From Endomychus coccineus (lineage: Eukaryota; Arthropoda; Insecta; Coleoptera; Endomychidae): a stretch of 64,000 bases of DNA. The notes beneath the pieces are model-generated. The model ran no database searches and was not told the DNA's origin. It was given only the letters and a program-made list of their open reading frames with translations. The first letter of the stretch is position 1, and the number at the start of each line of letters is the position of its first letter. The DNA is taken from assembly GCA_958510875.1 (NCBI GenBank), contig OY294070.1, positions 44,291,299-44,355,298 of the forward strand, given 5' to 3'. This document shows positions 34,575 through 46,448 of the stretch, piece by piece. Position numbers and translations under genes: made by a program.

Positions 34575-37500
34575 CAGGGCCGAGCCGTGCCGGGGGTGCA
34601 AGGGGTGCATGGCACCCGGGCGGCACTAACATAGGGCGGCAAAATATCATAAAAAAATATATACCTATTTCAAAAATAAAAAAGCCACTTTGCAACAAAA
34701 TTTCTTCCATTTTGACTCTGCGCAGGAGTAGCTAAAAATCAAAATGCTGCCAGAGATTTTGGGAAGACAAAAGTACTTTTAATTCTGTTAAAAAACATAT
34801 TTTTTCAATACACAAAAATAATGTATCTCCGCAATTTATATTTATTTACCTCTGGTTTAGGCAACCCGCAACTCTGTATACTAATATATGGATTCGGGAA
34901 TTTTTGCGCACGATTACGGAATCCGGGGATTTACAGAAGCGCGAGCGGGCACTTGCACTCGTTAAAAACTAATGTCAGAGTAAGATAATATTGGAAGTTA
35001 GTTAGGATTTGATTGACTCTTATGGCGGTTTGATGGATGTTGCTTGTTAAATTTTAATATTTATTTGACTTTATTTCTATTATTATTCTATAATAGTAGT
35101 GTTGCATATTGTGATTAATATTGGTATTGGTAAAAACTGAAAGGTAAGTTTTAAAATTAGGTTAGGTATAATATTATTATGATGTTTTATTTTGACTTGA
35201 ATTTTGAAATTTTATTGTTTGATTTAGATGTCTGATGGTCGAAAGAGACTCTCTGGTTCACAATACCGAAAAAGGAAGTTGGAGAAAGAGGAAGATAAAA
35301 AACGATTAGCTGGGTCATTAAAAAAGTTTTTTACGTCTACGACCAGCAAAGAACCACTGGAACCACAACCTTCAAGTAGCAAACACCAAGATGCTGCACA
35401 TTTTGATTCAAGTGAGGACGCAGAAGGACCATTGGAATTGGAAGAGCTGCACGAAGAAGATAAATCGGATTCAGACACCGACACCGAAGTAATAGAAAAG
35501 AACACGCCGAATAAAGCTACAACGAATACTCAGGCAATTATACAAACCGAAACTGTTGGTAAGGTGAATGACGAGGTGAATGAGGAACTCTTAAAAGACC
35601 CAGCCTATTGGCCTCAAGTATTAACAGATAATATTAGAATGACAATTCTTGAAATAGGACCGGTACAGTTAAAAAATATGACATATCCTGTAAATAATTT
35701 AAATAGATCTTTTAGCGCAACCTACTTTGAAAAAACATTAAGTAATAATGAAAAAGTTCCTAGAACTTGGCTTGTTTATTCAAAATCCAAATGCTCAGTG
35801 TATTGTTTTTGTTGTAAATTATTTAAGATATCTGCAACTAGTTTTAATGATAATAATGGGTATTGTGACTGGCGACATTTATCTCAAACCTTAGAAAGAC
35901 ACGAAACAAGTAAGGGACATTTTGAAAGTGTTAAAAAATGGGTCGAGTTAAAAAGATCAATTGAAAAGGGTATTACGGTTGAATCTTTCAACCAAAATTT
36001 AATTCAGATAGAAAAAAGGAGGTGGACATCTATTGTAGAAAGAATTATAGCTGTAATTCAGTTTTTAGCTGAGCAAAATTTAGCTTTCAGGGGCAGCAAT
36101 CAAAAACTTTTTGACAAAGGTAACGGCAATTTTTTGAAACTTATTCAGACAATTGCCAAATTTGATAACGTAATGGCCGAACACATTGATAAGGTTCAAA
36201 AAAATACCAAACAAATGGCCAGTTATTTGGGTGATAAAATTCAAAATGATTCAATCTTTCTTATAGGAGAAAAAAATAAAAAGAAATATTATTGACAACT
36301 TAAAATTATGTAAATATTTTTCTATAATTCTTGACTGTACACCTGATGTTAGTCACCAAGAACAGATAACAATTATTGTTAGGTTTGTGTTTATTAATGA
36401 GCATTCAAAATGTGTTGAAATCAGAGAGCATTTTTTAGGATTTTGTCCAGTTACAAATACTACTGGTCAGGGTTTAACCGACTTTTTATTAAAATATTTA
36501 GAAGAAGCTGATATCAATATTGGTGATATGAGAGGTTAGGGCTACGATAACGGTGCCAACATGAAAGGTAAACACAATGGTCTGCAAAAAAAGATCTTGG
36601 ATATTAATCCTAGAGCCTTTTTCGTACCTTGTGCGGCACATAGCCTTAATTTAGTCGTAAATGACGCTGCAAAATGCTCTCTTGAAGTAACAAACTTTTT
36701 TAACATTATTCAGGAAATATATGTGTTTTTTTCGGCCTCAACCTACCGATGGGGTATTCTTATGAAAGAACTTCCCAAGCTAACAGTAAAACCGCTATCT
36801 GATACCCGCTGGGAGAGTCGAATTGATGCTATCAAAACCCTTAGATTTGAACTAGAAAAAATTTATGATGCTCTCTTTGCCCTTTATTCCGATGAATCTA
36901 GAGACAATGACACAAAAAATACTGCAATGTCCCTAATAAAAAAAATAAAGTCTTTTAAATTTATATGTTCATTAGTTATTTGGTACAATATTTTATCAAA
37001 AATAAATGTTGTAAGCAAAATAATGCAAAGATCTACTATTGTTTTGCCGGAAGCTGTGGTTATGTTAAAAGAAATAAAAGTATATTTAACCAACCTTAGA
37101 TCTGAAAATAGTTTTACCCAAATTCTTGACGAAGCCACAAAAATTGCGGAAGAAATAGACTGCGAAATATGTTTTCCAGCGGTTGAATTAGTAAGGCCAA
37201 GAAAAAAAAAAGTATTTTTTGATTATGAACACAAAGATGAGCCTATCCAATCTCCAGAGCGAAATTTCAAAATTAATTTTTATTTCTACATTCTCGACAT
37301 TGCAATATCAAAACTAGACGAAAGGTTCCAAGATTTCAACAAATATAACAAAACGTTCGGTTTTTTAAATAGTTTACATGCGTTTACTAAAAATGAGATA
37401 ATGCAATATTGTAAAAAATTGGAAACTGAATTAACTGACCTGACAACAAAAAATATGGATATAAATGCAGTTGATCTTTACAATGAGATTGATACTTTGT

Positions 37501-38064
37501 CAATTTATCTTGTTACTACAGATAATATGTCAGCTAAAGAGATATTAACTTATTTAATAGTTAATGATTCAAAAGGCATCTTTCCCAATTTATTTGTAGC
37601 TTTACGAATATTTTTGACAATGCCGGTTACTGTTGCCCATGGAGAGCGGTCATTTTCAAAATTAAAGCTAATCAAGACCTATTTAAGATCTAATATGAGT
37701 CAATTCAGACTTTCAAATTTAGCCATAATAAGTATTGAAGAAGATATATCCAACAACTTGGATGTAGGCGACTTAATTAAAGAATTTGCTACTAAAAAGG
37801 CGAGAAAAGTAGCTTTTAGTGTTTAAATACTTACATAGGTTTAATAATTGTTTTTGTTTCTTTTTTTGGATGTATTTTATTTTATTCTTTTGTTTATTTG
37901 ATAATAAAGACTTTGTTATTTCACCATTAAATTTGTTATCTGTTTATTCAAAATAATAAATTATGAACTCGTCCTTACCGACAACCTATTTTTTTTTTAA
38001 TTTTTATGGGGGCGGCAAATTTAATTCTTGCACCCGGGCGGCAGATACCCCAGGCTCGGCCCTG
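34575..38064 (+). mobile_element. Nearly intact hAT transposon (3,490 bp)
   Basis: The element begins cagggccgagcc and ends with the reverse complement of the same 12 bases. It is flanked by a perfect 8-bp duplication, the hallmark of hAT transposition. A gcacccgggcggca block lies near both ends in the same orientation (about 34612 and 38031). One long transposase gene fills the interior. Perfect target duplications and only two coding lesions indicate a young insertion. Confidence 0.95.
35228..37826 (+). pseudogene. hAT transposase (ZMYM1-like, TTF-type zinc finger), two lesions
   Basis: The ATG at 35228 starts a basic, acid-alternating N-terminus. A TTF-type zinc finger follows at about residues 190-240 (Y-C-F-C-C-K-L-F ... 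E-R-H-E-T-S-K-G-H). The catalytic RNase H-fold region has I-L-D-C-T-P-D, G-Y-D-N-G-A-N-M-K-G and C-A-A-H-S-L-N-L. The C-terminal hAT dimerisation domain ends the protein (A-H-G-E-R-S-F-S-K-L-K-L-I-K-T-Y-L-R). The frame is broken by a frameshift in an A-rich run near 36275 and by a TAG at 36537-36539, where relatives have glutamine (R-G-Q-G-Y-D-N-G). Otherwise it is continuous to the TAA at 37824-37826, about 865 codons. The gene has the element's orientation and its own untranslated flanks. The protein would cut and paste the element in the nucleus; this copy is probably inactive. Confidence 0.9.
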
Positions 38065-38072
38065 ACTCTGCC
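38065..38072. repeat. Right 8-bp target duplication of hAT
   Basis: actctgcc, identical to 34567-34574. Confidence 0.95.
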
Positions 38073-38938
38073 AACGCCAGTGATATCCACTGGGATTTGC
38101 TATTATAAAAGGCAACTGTGGACGTATTGTCTGGGCATACATAACTTGGCTACCAATGAGTCATTCATGTACATGTGGAATGAAACAATTGCATCTAGAG
38201 GTGCCCAGGAAATTGGTTCCTGTTTACTGCATTTTATTAAAAATTATGTTAAGACAAGAAATTCGTGATGTACTCGGACCAATGCGGTGGACAAAACAGA
38301 AACTTCAAAATATCTCTGCTATGCAATTACATTGTTTCCTCCAATGATGTCATTGTAGAAGAAATTGACCATAAATTTTTAGTCAGTGGCCACACATACC
38401 TACCTTGCGACCAGGATTTTGGACTAATAGAAAAACAAAAGAAATATCTCAAAGACATACCAGATAGCTGGGAACAAGTTGTTAAGGCAGCAAGAAAAAA
38501 GGCCCTTTTTAAAGTTGTTCAGATGACATCCAAAGATTTTTTACCCAACTGTCAATTTAGAGAGGAGTATAACAAAACGTAAAGTTTCCGAAAATAAATT
38601 AAAAGTAGAATGGATGAAAATTCAGTGGCTGCACTTTGAGAAGTCGAATTCATTTAAAATTTATTTCAAATACTCAAATCAAAATTTTGCCCCAGTTGAC
38701 CTGTCTAAAAGAAACTCATCTAACAGTAGTTTTGAAGAGCTGAATCAAAGGACGGAAAGTTGATGTTAAAAAGAAAAAGGACCTCCTGGAACTCATGTGT
38801 TTTATTCCTCCTATTCATCAAGAGTTCTATAAAAACCTGAAAACGACTCAAAGTCCAGTAGATGAGATGTTGTATTCTGATAGCGATGAATGTAAAGGCG
38901 ATGAATGCGAAGGCGATGCATGTGAAGGCGATAATTAG
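38073..38938 (+). pseudogene. DUF7869-type transposon gene, 3' half
   Basis: Coding resumes after the hAT element with T-P-V-I-S-T-G-I-C-Y-Y-K-R, C-L-G-I-H-N-L, W-N-E-T-I-A-S-R-G-A-Q-E-I, Y-S-D-Q-C-G-G-Q-N-R-N and G-H-T-Y-L-P-C-D-Q-D-F-G. These are the same landmarks as in the copy at 30674-31774. Frameshifts occur near 38265, 38575 and 38755. The C-terminus ends in a short acidic repeat (C-K-G-D-E-C-E-G-D-A-C-E-G-D) before the TAG at 38936-38938. With 33254-34566 this makes a gene of about 700 codons. It is decayed more than the hAT inside it, as the nesting order predicts. Confidence 0.75.
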
Positions 38939-39351
38939 TCAATAATTTGTTTATTTTTTGAGAAACCAATAAAAATTACTTATTTACGACATTGTTTATG
39001 TTCCTAACTATCCTGTAATTATTTCAATAATGGCATATCTCAACAAACCAACTGATTATTTTTGCAAAATGACAATTATCATTAATGCAAAAGTGGCCTA
39101 ACACACATTTTTTGACAAATATCATTAATGCAAAAGTGTTTTATTTTGAAAAATCTTGTTTCTTCTTCAAAAAATTGAGATAATAATTCAAGATACATAC
39201 CAACTCTTATAATTATTACTGAAGTGAAAAAATAAATTAATTAAAAAAACACCCTATTTACAAAGAAACAAAAAAAGTAAAAAAACAATTTTCGTTTTTC
39301 TCAACAATATCATTTTGGGGTTAGGCCACTTTTGCTCTGATAGCCTCAATT

Positions 39352-40231
39352 AATGAGTACACGGATCCTCTGTTGATTTACACAGATGGTTCCAAAACAG
39401 TATCTGGCAATGGAGCAGCCTTTTATGTACCAAAATTTATAGTAGAAGGTAAATTTAAAGTCAATAAACAGCTTTCTATCTTTTCAACAGAAGCCATTGC
39501 CATATTCGAAGTCTTAAAGTAAGCTTACAGTACTAACTCTAAAACCATTCTAATACTTAGTGACTCCCAATCAGTCTTAAGTGCGATAGGCAATCCATTG
39601 AAGTTTAATCATTTTCTCTGTCATCTTATAGTAGCCATCAAAAATTTGTATAAAGATTTGCTTTCTTTGAACAAGCAGGTAACATTTATATGGACTAAGG
39701 TACACTGTGGCATTGAATACAATGAACAAGGAGATATCTTAGCCAAGAATAGTGTAGCCAATGGTAGTTTGTCTAAATTACCCCCTAGATGTTTGAAATG
39801 TTATAGTATCCCTCAAAGTCTATTTTAAAGAATTGTGGAAAACTAGATGGTCTAACTTTTGTGTGAACAATAATACCAAGTATGCTCTTGTTCAGCCAGT
39901 TATTCCAAGCCACTTCTGGCATGAAAATTTAAATTATAACAGACGATTCATTACAAGTATCATTCGCATGAGGTTTGGCAATGCCAGCTACCCTGCTCAC
40001 CTTTATAAAATCAAAGCTGTTCCCTCTGACTTGCGCGATGCATGTCAGTGTAAAGCTGGACTAGATCACATTTTTTTGAGCTGTCAAAAATATGACAATA
40101 ATTGTTCCATTTTATACTCTTCAATAATGAAAGGATGTAACGTACATTCTCCTTTCAATCTACTAAACCTGTTATCACTTAATAATCAATTTTTGATTAC
40201 TTTCTTGAATAAGTGTGGAATTCGAATTTAG
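39352..40231 (+). pseudogene. LINE RNase H domain and C-terminus
   Basis: After the transposon the LINE continues in frame from E-Y-T-D-P-L-L-I-Y-T-D-G-S-K. All four RNase H acidic positions can be placed: T-D-G-S, S-T-E-A, L-S-D-S-Q-S and the aspartate of Q-G-D-I-L-A-K. The usual histidine region is W-T-K-V-H-C-G-I. A TAA at 39520-39522 interrupts the domain and a frameshift follows near 39828. The last frame (39833-40231) has R-M-R-F-G, A-C-Q-C-K-A-G-L-D-H-I-F-L-S-C, the cysteine-histidine motif that ends many Jockey-type proteins. A 3' untranslated region of about 225 bp leads to the poly(A) at 40458. Confidence 0.85.
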
Positions 40232-40470
40232 CTAGAGGTTGTTTCCTACCGTCCGTTCCATGTGTTTGCTCCTCCTATCACACCTGGCCTACCTTGTATG
40301 TGTTAAAAGAAATGTTCTGATCGGCCCAGAACGAGAAGCTAGTGACCCTGCTTATTTCCCTTTCGTATTAGTTCCATAGTGCTTAGTTCTCGTATTGCTA
40401 GACTTAGGTTGTACACCCATATTTAACAAATTGTGACTGGCTGATTGGCCTATTGCCAAAAAAAAAAAAA

Positions 40471-41847
40471 GTAACGCATTGCACAGGCTAGCGATGCGTA
40501 AGCAGAATAAGACATCAGAGTACTCCTGAACATTATTTTCAGACATGTTCTATTTCTTCCGTAGTCCTAGACTTCTTGCCGAATCATACAATTGTTCGCT
40601 CTCCTAGAATACTGAAAACTTACATACATAGAAGAGCTGTTCGCACTTGAAAAAACACCAAGTTGTTATTGTCAATGAACCAATTCACAAGATTTAATTT
40701 AAAAAATTCGCTGACACATTTTCGTAATGGTTTATGTGGACACAGAATGTTTTTGATCTTCGGATTCTTCTTGTATTGCTCTGCAATTAGTGTAATCATC
40801 CTCACTTATATGTTGGTTTTCATCGGATAAAAACCTGAAACAGAAAAAATTCGATTAATTCATCAGAATTCATCTAAGACATATAGATGGTAAAATACAA
40901 GGCGCCTGAATGGAAATGAAGTGCGACAGGAAAAATAATAAAAGAAAACGGAAACTTCATCAAAAATACTAGGCAAAAGGAAATGCGATGGAGCATAGAG
41001 TTATGAGATTCCAAGAAAAAGGAGATGGCTTAAACATATTTGCAATTGCAAAATTTCAGCACAAGTAATAAGTTTTTCGTCGATTTGACGAAATGGAAAG
41101 ACGAATGTTTAAACGCTTTTGGACGGATTTGTCGTGGGACCAATGAAAGGTTTATGTAAGCTTACTGGTGAAAAAAAATGCATTAAAAGGCAAATAAACA
41201 GACAAACTGGAAATACACCAAGAAGTTTAACATGGATTTACTATTTAAAATGGACAAATGAAGAGAAGCTTCGAGTATCAAGATGATCTTAAATACTCGT
41301 GAACTAAAGGACAGGGCCACTATAGTTTGGAAAAATTAGACCTTTGATGATAGCAAAACATACAAATATGAATGAAAAACTAAAAATCAAACAAATCACC
41401 TAGAAGTACCTCCCGAGGGTTGAGTCTCGGGTATTTGCCGAGTTGGGTCTTCTAAACTTTACTGAGAACGAAACTGGATTTCCTTATCAGTTCTTCACAA
41501 ACTTTATAGACAGTGGTGCAACGAACAAATCTCAAAATCTGTATCTATTGCCCTATTTCAACTCGTTTTCGATAAATTTGATTTAAACCTTCTCAACGCC
41601 AAGAACGACGAATGTTATTTTTGTGTATGATACCGTGTCAAAACTATCTCTGAAGAGGAGTTTTCAATGCACCAGATTAAGAAGAATGAGTCCAGAGAAG
41701 CAAGCAAATAGACAAAGGTTCCAATAATCGAGTTTTTTGCCCGGATATGCAAGCTGTGATGCTAAGTCAATCAAGCTCATCCGTCCTATATTTTAAAATG
41801 GTTAATAATTTTACAATGTATCATATAAAATCCAATGATGCATGATA
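40471..41847. other. No recognisable gene
   Basis: The sequence is AT-rich with only short frames (for example 40620-40805, minus). No repeats, ends or family motifs were recognised. Confidence 0.45.
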
Positions 41848-44169
41848 TACAGGGTGTCCTCGAACTGCGTGGCCAAAATAAAATCGAAGATTCTTTGATT
41901 CGAAAAAAAGTTGATGAGCCTTTTTACTTTTGCCTCAAGTGTCTTGTTTACCCGGTAGAGAGCTTCAAAATTGCAAAAATAATTTTGTTTTTTCGGTATA
42001 ACTTGAGAACGTGATGAAGAACTTTTACAATATTTAGCAGGTGAGTTACTGTCAACAATGGCCATTTTTGAGAGTGGAGCACAGAGCCTTAGAGACCATA
42101 GAAATGGCTCAAACTTGAGGATGTAACGGGAAAAGTGTCCAGAACTTTTTTGTGGTCAATGTTATTCACTCGATATTTTTTATGTAGATAGCTTATCTAA
42201 TTTGAAAACTTTTCTTACTCTTAGAAAATTTTGATAAAATCAACGGATTAGCTAAAAAAAAAAAATTTTCGAGTCTGCAATTTTGGCTTACTAATTTTAC
42301 TTGATTAAAATACCTTAGTTGCCTTTGCTTTTCTAATGTCATTTTGGCATTTAAAGAATTTATTCTCAAAACTGTCAGTTTTTACTTTGCTTTCCGTAAA
42401 AATTTTATAAAATTATGGCTCAAAATTTCACTAACACTGAAATGGTTGATATGTTATTGATTTATGGACTTTGTCGTTGCAATGGCCGGAGAAGGGAAAG
42501 ATATCCGCATCGCAGAATTCCAAATCGGCAAACCTTCGCGAAACTGGCAAATTTGAAGCAAATCGCAGAGAAACTGGACGCAGACGGACAAGAAGGACGT
42601 TAGAGCTCCAAGAAGCGATACTGGAAGCGGTTGAAACTGAACCTGGGATAAGCACACTACGTTTGGGACTTAGTATTGGAGCCTCAAAATCATTAGTTCA
42701 TAATGTACTGAAAGAAGAACTGTTGTATCCCTGTCATATTAAAACAGTTCAAGACTTATTGCCCATGGATCCAGGTCATCGGCTAGATTTCTGTCGGCTT
42801 ATTGTCCAAAGACAAAACGCAAACCCCAATTTTTGTAGAAGAATTCTGTTCACGGACGAAGATACTTTCAAGAGATGTGGTCTTTTTAACCTCCATAATG
42901 AACATTTCTATGCTGATGAAAATCCTCATGAAACGGAAGTTACATATTTTCAGAATCAAACTAAAATCAATGTTTGGGTTGGAATTGTGGATAACTTTAT
43001 TATTGGCCCTACCGTTATACCCGATCGATTGAACGGGGAGAACTACTTGAACTTTTTGGAACAAAGGCTACTTGAACTGTTGGAAGACTTGCCCTTACAC
43101 ATTCGTCGTGGCCTGGTTTATCCATGATGGTGCACCTCCTCATTTCACATTAGCTGTGAGGCGACATTTGAATGCGGAATATCCAGATCGCTGGATAGGT
43201 AGAGGACACGATGCACCAGTGAACTGGCCGGCCCGCTCCCCTGATTTGACGCCCTGCGACTTCTTTCTATGGGGCGCTTTGAAGTCGAAAGTTTATGCAG
43301 CTCCAGTAAACACACGAGAGAAATTGTGACAACGAATAAATCATGAAGCGGATTTATTGAAGAATGATCCTGAAGTACTAGCCAGAGTTCAATCCAATTT
43401 CTTGAAAGGAATTAATTTGTGTATTCAGGAAAATGGGCAACATTTCGAACAATTGATGCCTTAGCGATTTCCCAAAAAGTTATGTTGTTTCTTTTAATTT
43501 AGCATTTGTTTTTCCTAAATAATCACATCGTTTCCTCATTTCTATTGTTTTTATTATTCGTGTTTTACCGAGATATTAACCATTTCAGTGTTAGTGAAAT
43601 TTTGAGCCATAATTTTATAAAATTTTTACGGAAAGCAAAGTAAAAACTGACAGTTTTGAGAATAAATTCTCCAAATGCCAAAATGACATTAGAAAAGCAA
43701 AGGCAACTAAGGTATTTTGATCAAGTAAAATTAGTAAGCCAAAATTGCAGAGACTCGAAAATTATTTTTTTCAAGCTAATCCGTTGATTTTATCAAAATT
43801 TTTTAAGAGTGAAAAAAGTTTTCAAATTAGATAAGCTATCTACATAAAAAATATAGAGTGAATTACATCGACCACAAAAAAGTTCTGGACACTTTTCCCG
43901 TTACATCCTCAAGTTTGAGCCATTTCTATGGTCTCTAAGGCTCTATGCTCCGCTCTCAAAACGGCTATTATTGACAGTAACTCACCTGCCAAATATTGTA
44001 AAAGTCCTCCATCACGTTCTCAAGTTATACCGAAAAAACAAAATTATTTTTGCAACTTTGAAGCCCTCTACCGGCTAAACAAGACACTTGAGGCAAAAGT
44101 AAAAAGGCTCCAAATTTTTTTCGAATCAAAGAATCTTCGGTTTTATTTTAGCCACGCAGTTCGAGGATC
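41848..44169 (+). mobile_element. Mariner-like element with about 590-bp inverted repeats
   Basis: The left arm (41848-42445) and right arm (43580-44169) are inverted copies over about 590 bp with scattered differences. The left end is TA followed by tacagggtgtcctcgaactg. The right arm matches inward from cgaactgcgtgg but lacks the outermost ten or so bases, so the right end is truncated near 44169. The arms reach into the transposase reading frame: the first ten or so codons, including the ATG, appear inverted at 43580-43612. Confidence 0.9.
42415..43464 (+). pseudogene. Mariner-like transposase, frameshifted
   Basis: The gene starts M-A-Q-N-F-T-N-T-E-M at 42415 and ends at the TAG at 43462-43464 after G-Q-H-F-E-Q-L-M-P. 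Frameshifts occur near 42545 and 43115, and a TGA lies at 43327-43329. The N-terminal helix-turn-helix includes Y-P-H-R-R-I-P-N-R-Q-T-F. Catalytic positions are I-L-F-T-D-E-D-T-F, W-F-I-H-D-G-A-P-P-H-F and N-W-P-A-R-S-P-D-L-T-P-C-D-F-F-L-W-G, with 38 residues between the second and third aspartates. It differs clearly from the transposase at 7192-8277. Between the two arms only this gene is present. It is inactive as it stands. Confidence 0.85.
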
Positions 44170-44640
44170 TGCTGGAAAAGTTTCACCTAATAATTAATCG
44201 GCAATAAATGTATTTTCTTCTGGAATATGTGTTAACGGTCTTAGAAACTGACCAAAAATTATTGCATTGTCAACATTAAGACAATTTGGATTACTAATAT
44301 TATTAGCGTTATTATTTATAGTGACGGTTGCACATCGCAAAACAGAAACTTTACGCTTTCTAATGCTCTGCTGAATATCGCTTACAATTATAAAGTCACT
44401 ATAGAACAGAAATATTTAGAGAAGAGGCATACACAAATGGAGGTGGATTCATCCACTCCCTCATTTAAAGAAAAGTAAAAAGAACGAATATCAATGTTCC
44501 GGCGGATTACATAGGGATTTGTTTACAAGTTTGACAGCCAAAAATCACTTGTGGTTAAATACAATAGTTTTGTTTTTTTGTGGACTTTAATTCTGTGAAA
44601 CTTTCAACATCAATTGCTCACCACCAATAGCATCCTCTCA
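44170..44640. other. Short flank without gene
   Basis: The sequence is AT-rich. A 23-bp block containing catcctctcatgggac is duplicated in tandem at about 44618-44665, running into the LINE fragment. Confidence 0.45.
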
Positions 44641-44641
44641 T

Positions 44642-44997
44642 GGGACCACCACCAACAGCATCCTCTCATGGGACGATCATGTGAGGTTCCGTGTGAATAC
44701 AGCTTCACAAAAAGTTAGTTTTCTATTCCGTGGCAAGAGCTACTTTACATCCCAGCAGCTCCTCCTAATTTACAAAGCACGGATTCGACATGTCCTGGAG
44801 TACTGTTCACATGTTGGGAGTTCGGCTCCCAAACAGACGCTGAAGCTCTTAGATTATATCCAGAAGAGAGCCATTCGTCTGATTGATGATGTCACACTCA
44901 CGAGTTCATTGAGCTCTCTAGAGCATCATAGAAAGGTGGGGAATCCCTCCCTTTTCTATAAATGTTCATCACAAATTTCGTCTATTGTTCCACCATA
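44642..44997 (+). pseudogene. LINE reverse transcriptase C-terminal fragment, part 1
   Basis: The frame reads T-N-S-I-L-S-W-D-D-H-V, A-S-Q-K-V-S-F-L-F-R-G, Y-K-A-R-I-R-H-V-L-E-Y-C-S-H-V, L-L-D-Y-I-Q-K-R-A-I-R-L-I-D and S-L-S-S-L-E-H-H-R-K-V. This is the region after the active site in CR1/Jockey-type LINEs. It ends at S-I-V-P-P, where the inverted-repeat element 44998-46446 begins. The sequence resumes at 46449 with R-E-I-P-D-R-L-T-R-R. It belongs to a different LINE lineage from the one at 32050. Confidence 0.8.
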
Positions 44998-46446
44998 GTC
45001 CAGGCATTTAAGAAGGAAATTCGACGATTTCGGCGAGCTCTAATTTTGGTATATTGTTCTGTATTTTGACTCGGTGAACACGATGCTGTAGTTTGGGTTA
45101 ACCCTGTGCTCGAAAAACTATGTCCATTATTTGGACACAAAAACGAACATTTTAAGATTTTTTGCGTTTTGAGATAAAACTATGGGTTTTATGAAGAAAT
45201 GATTGAAACAAAAGTTGTTGGCGAAAATAATACGCACCGATTCCAGGCCGTCTGCTCAAGATGTAAATTTGTACACTTGTCTGACTTATTGTCATTTTAT
45301 TTTTCTCGATAAGCATATTTTATAAGTTATTAGATTAAATTATATTATACTATTATTATGTTATGAATAATGGAAAAATATAAAACTTTGGTTATTTGTG
45401 AATAATTAGACATATAAATAATTTTTTAATAAATATGAAAAGTAAAAAAAATTAAATATAAATGTGAAAAGAAACAAAATTATTTATTGATCATATTTTT
45501 TTGTTTAAATATTGAAATTCGTTATGTAACACCCTATAAAATATCATGTCACGATCACATAATACACGTTCACACGTCTACATACACTCACACATTCTTA
45601 CAAAACGATTATAAGTCTTCAGGTGCATTTTAAAATATTCAAAAAACTAATTTCGCGCTTGGAATCTATTGTACCGACGCTCGCTTATTGCCGCTAAATG
45701 AAATTCCGCACTAGTTTTTTATGATGAAATTCTTTATAACTTGGCATAGTGAACGAATCGCCGTACCCTGTTTGAAACTTAAATAGCCGATGTACATCTC
45801 TGTAATTTGATCCAAGCTTTTTGTCGATAGGCCCCAAATTCTGCCCTCTGAAGACCCAAACACATTCATCAGGATAGCTCCACTTCTACTCAACCTAAAT
45901 CGATCTGCATGAACTTAACATACTCGTTATGAAAACCTCTAATGGAACATACAATTTGGTTTTCGTCAAAAATTTCTAATCTCAAAAATTTCAGATTTTT
46001 CGGTGGTCCAAAATTTCCGAAATGGCGCCAAAGTTATGTCTTTGGATACTAGGTGCAGAATAATGAGATCGTTCGAATGATTTTAGTTTTAGATCGATAA
46101 CTAAGTATTTCGTCTGAACAACTGAAATTCGCTAAATACGGATTTTTCAAAATGGCCGATTTTGGCGCAAAAAATCTTTTCACCTAAACAGGATATGAAA
46201 AAAACAAAAACTACGTACTAATTTTTTGGACAACCTTTGTTTCAAACATTTATTCATACAACCCATAGTCTCAAAACGCAAAAAAATCGAATGGCAATTT
46301 TTGGTTTCAAAAAATGGACAGTTTTTCGAGCACAGGGATAATCCAAATGTAACCTACACCGGGTTCAGCGCGTGAAAATACATAAGAATAGACCAAAATT
46401 AGGTCTCGCCGAAATTCGGACAAAAAAATTCCTTAAATGCCTGGAC
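44998..46446. mobile_element. Non-coding inverted-repeat transposon (about 1.45 kb)
   Basis: The ends gtccaggcatttaag and cttaaatgcctggac are inverted copies, and the similarity extends about 220 bp inward with mismatches. The limits can be read with a TA duplication, or as an element starting TAGTCCAGG and ending CCTGGACTA with a CCA duplication. Only the second choice restores the LINE frame exactly on removal. No transposase was recognised inside. A decayed end of the same family lies at 60838-61000. Confidence 0.8.
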
Positions 46447-46448
46447 TA

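Larger units (their letters stand above)
32909..39351 (+). mobile_element. DUF7869-type DNA transposon with terminal inverted repeats, itself split by hAT
   Basis: The left end, ttgaggttatcagagcaaaa from 32911, and the reversed right end, ttgaggctatcagagcaaaa ending at 39349, match over about 29 bp with one difference. If the outer aatt is counted, the limits are 32909-39351 and the target duplication would be aat; alternatively aatt is itself the duplication. The element is about 2.95 kb without its hAT insertion. Internal gtggcctaa copies recur near both ends. Confidence 0.8.
32050..40470 (+). mobile_element. Jockey-type LINE, 5'-truncated, split by a DNA transposon
   Basis: LINE coding sequence occurs at 32050-32908 and resumes at 39352, ending in a 13-base poly(A) run at 40458-40470. 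The 6.4-kb interruption is a separate inverted-repeat transposon. The LINE lacks the N-terminal part of its reverse transcriptase, as expected from 5' truncation during insertion. Confidence 0.85.

Noticed and set aside
35224..35505. Serine-rich minus-strand frame within hAT
   Set aside because: It mirrors the acidic, lysine-rich N-terminus of the transposase on the other strand.
43928..44197. 89-codon frame in the right arm of the long-arm mariner
   Set aside because: The inverted left arm carries the same sequence; it lies in untranslated inverted repeat and has no known domain.
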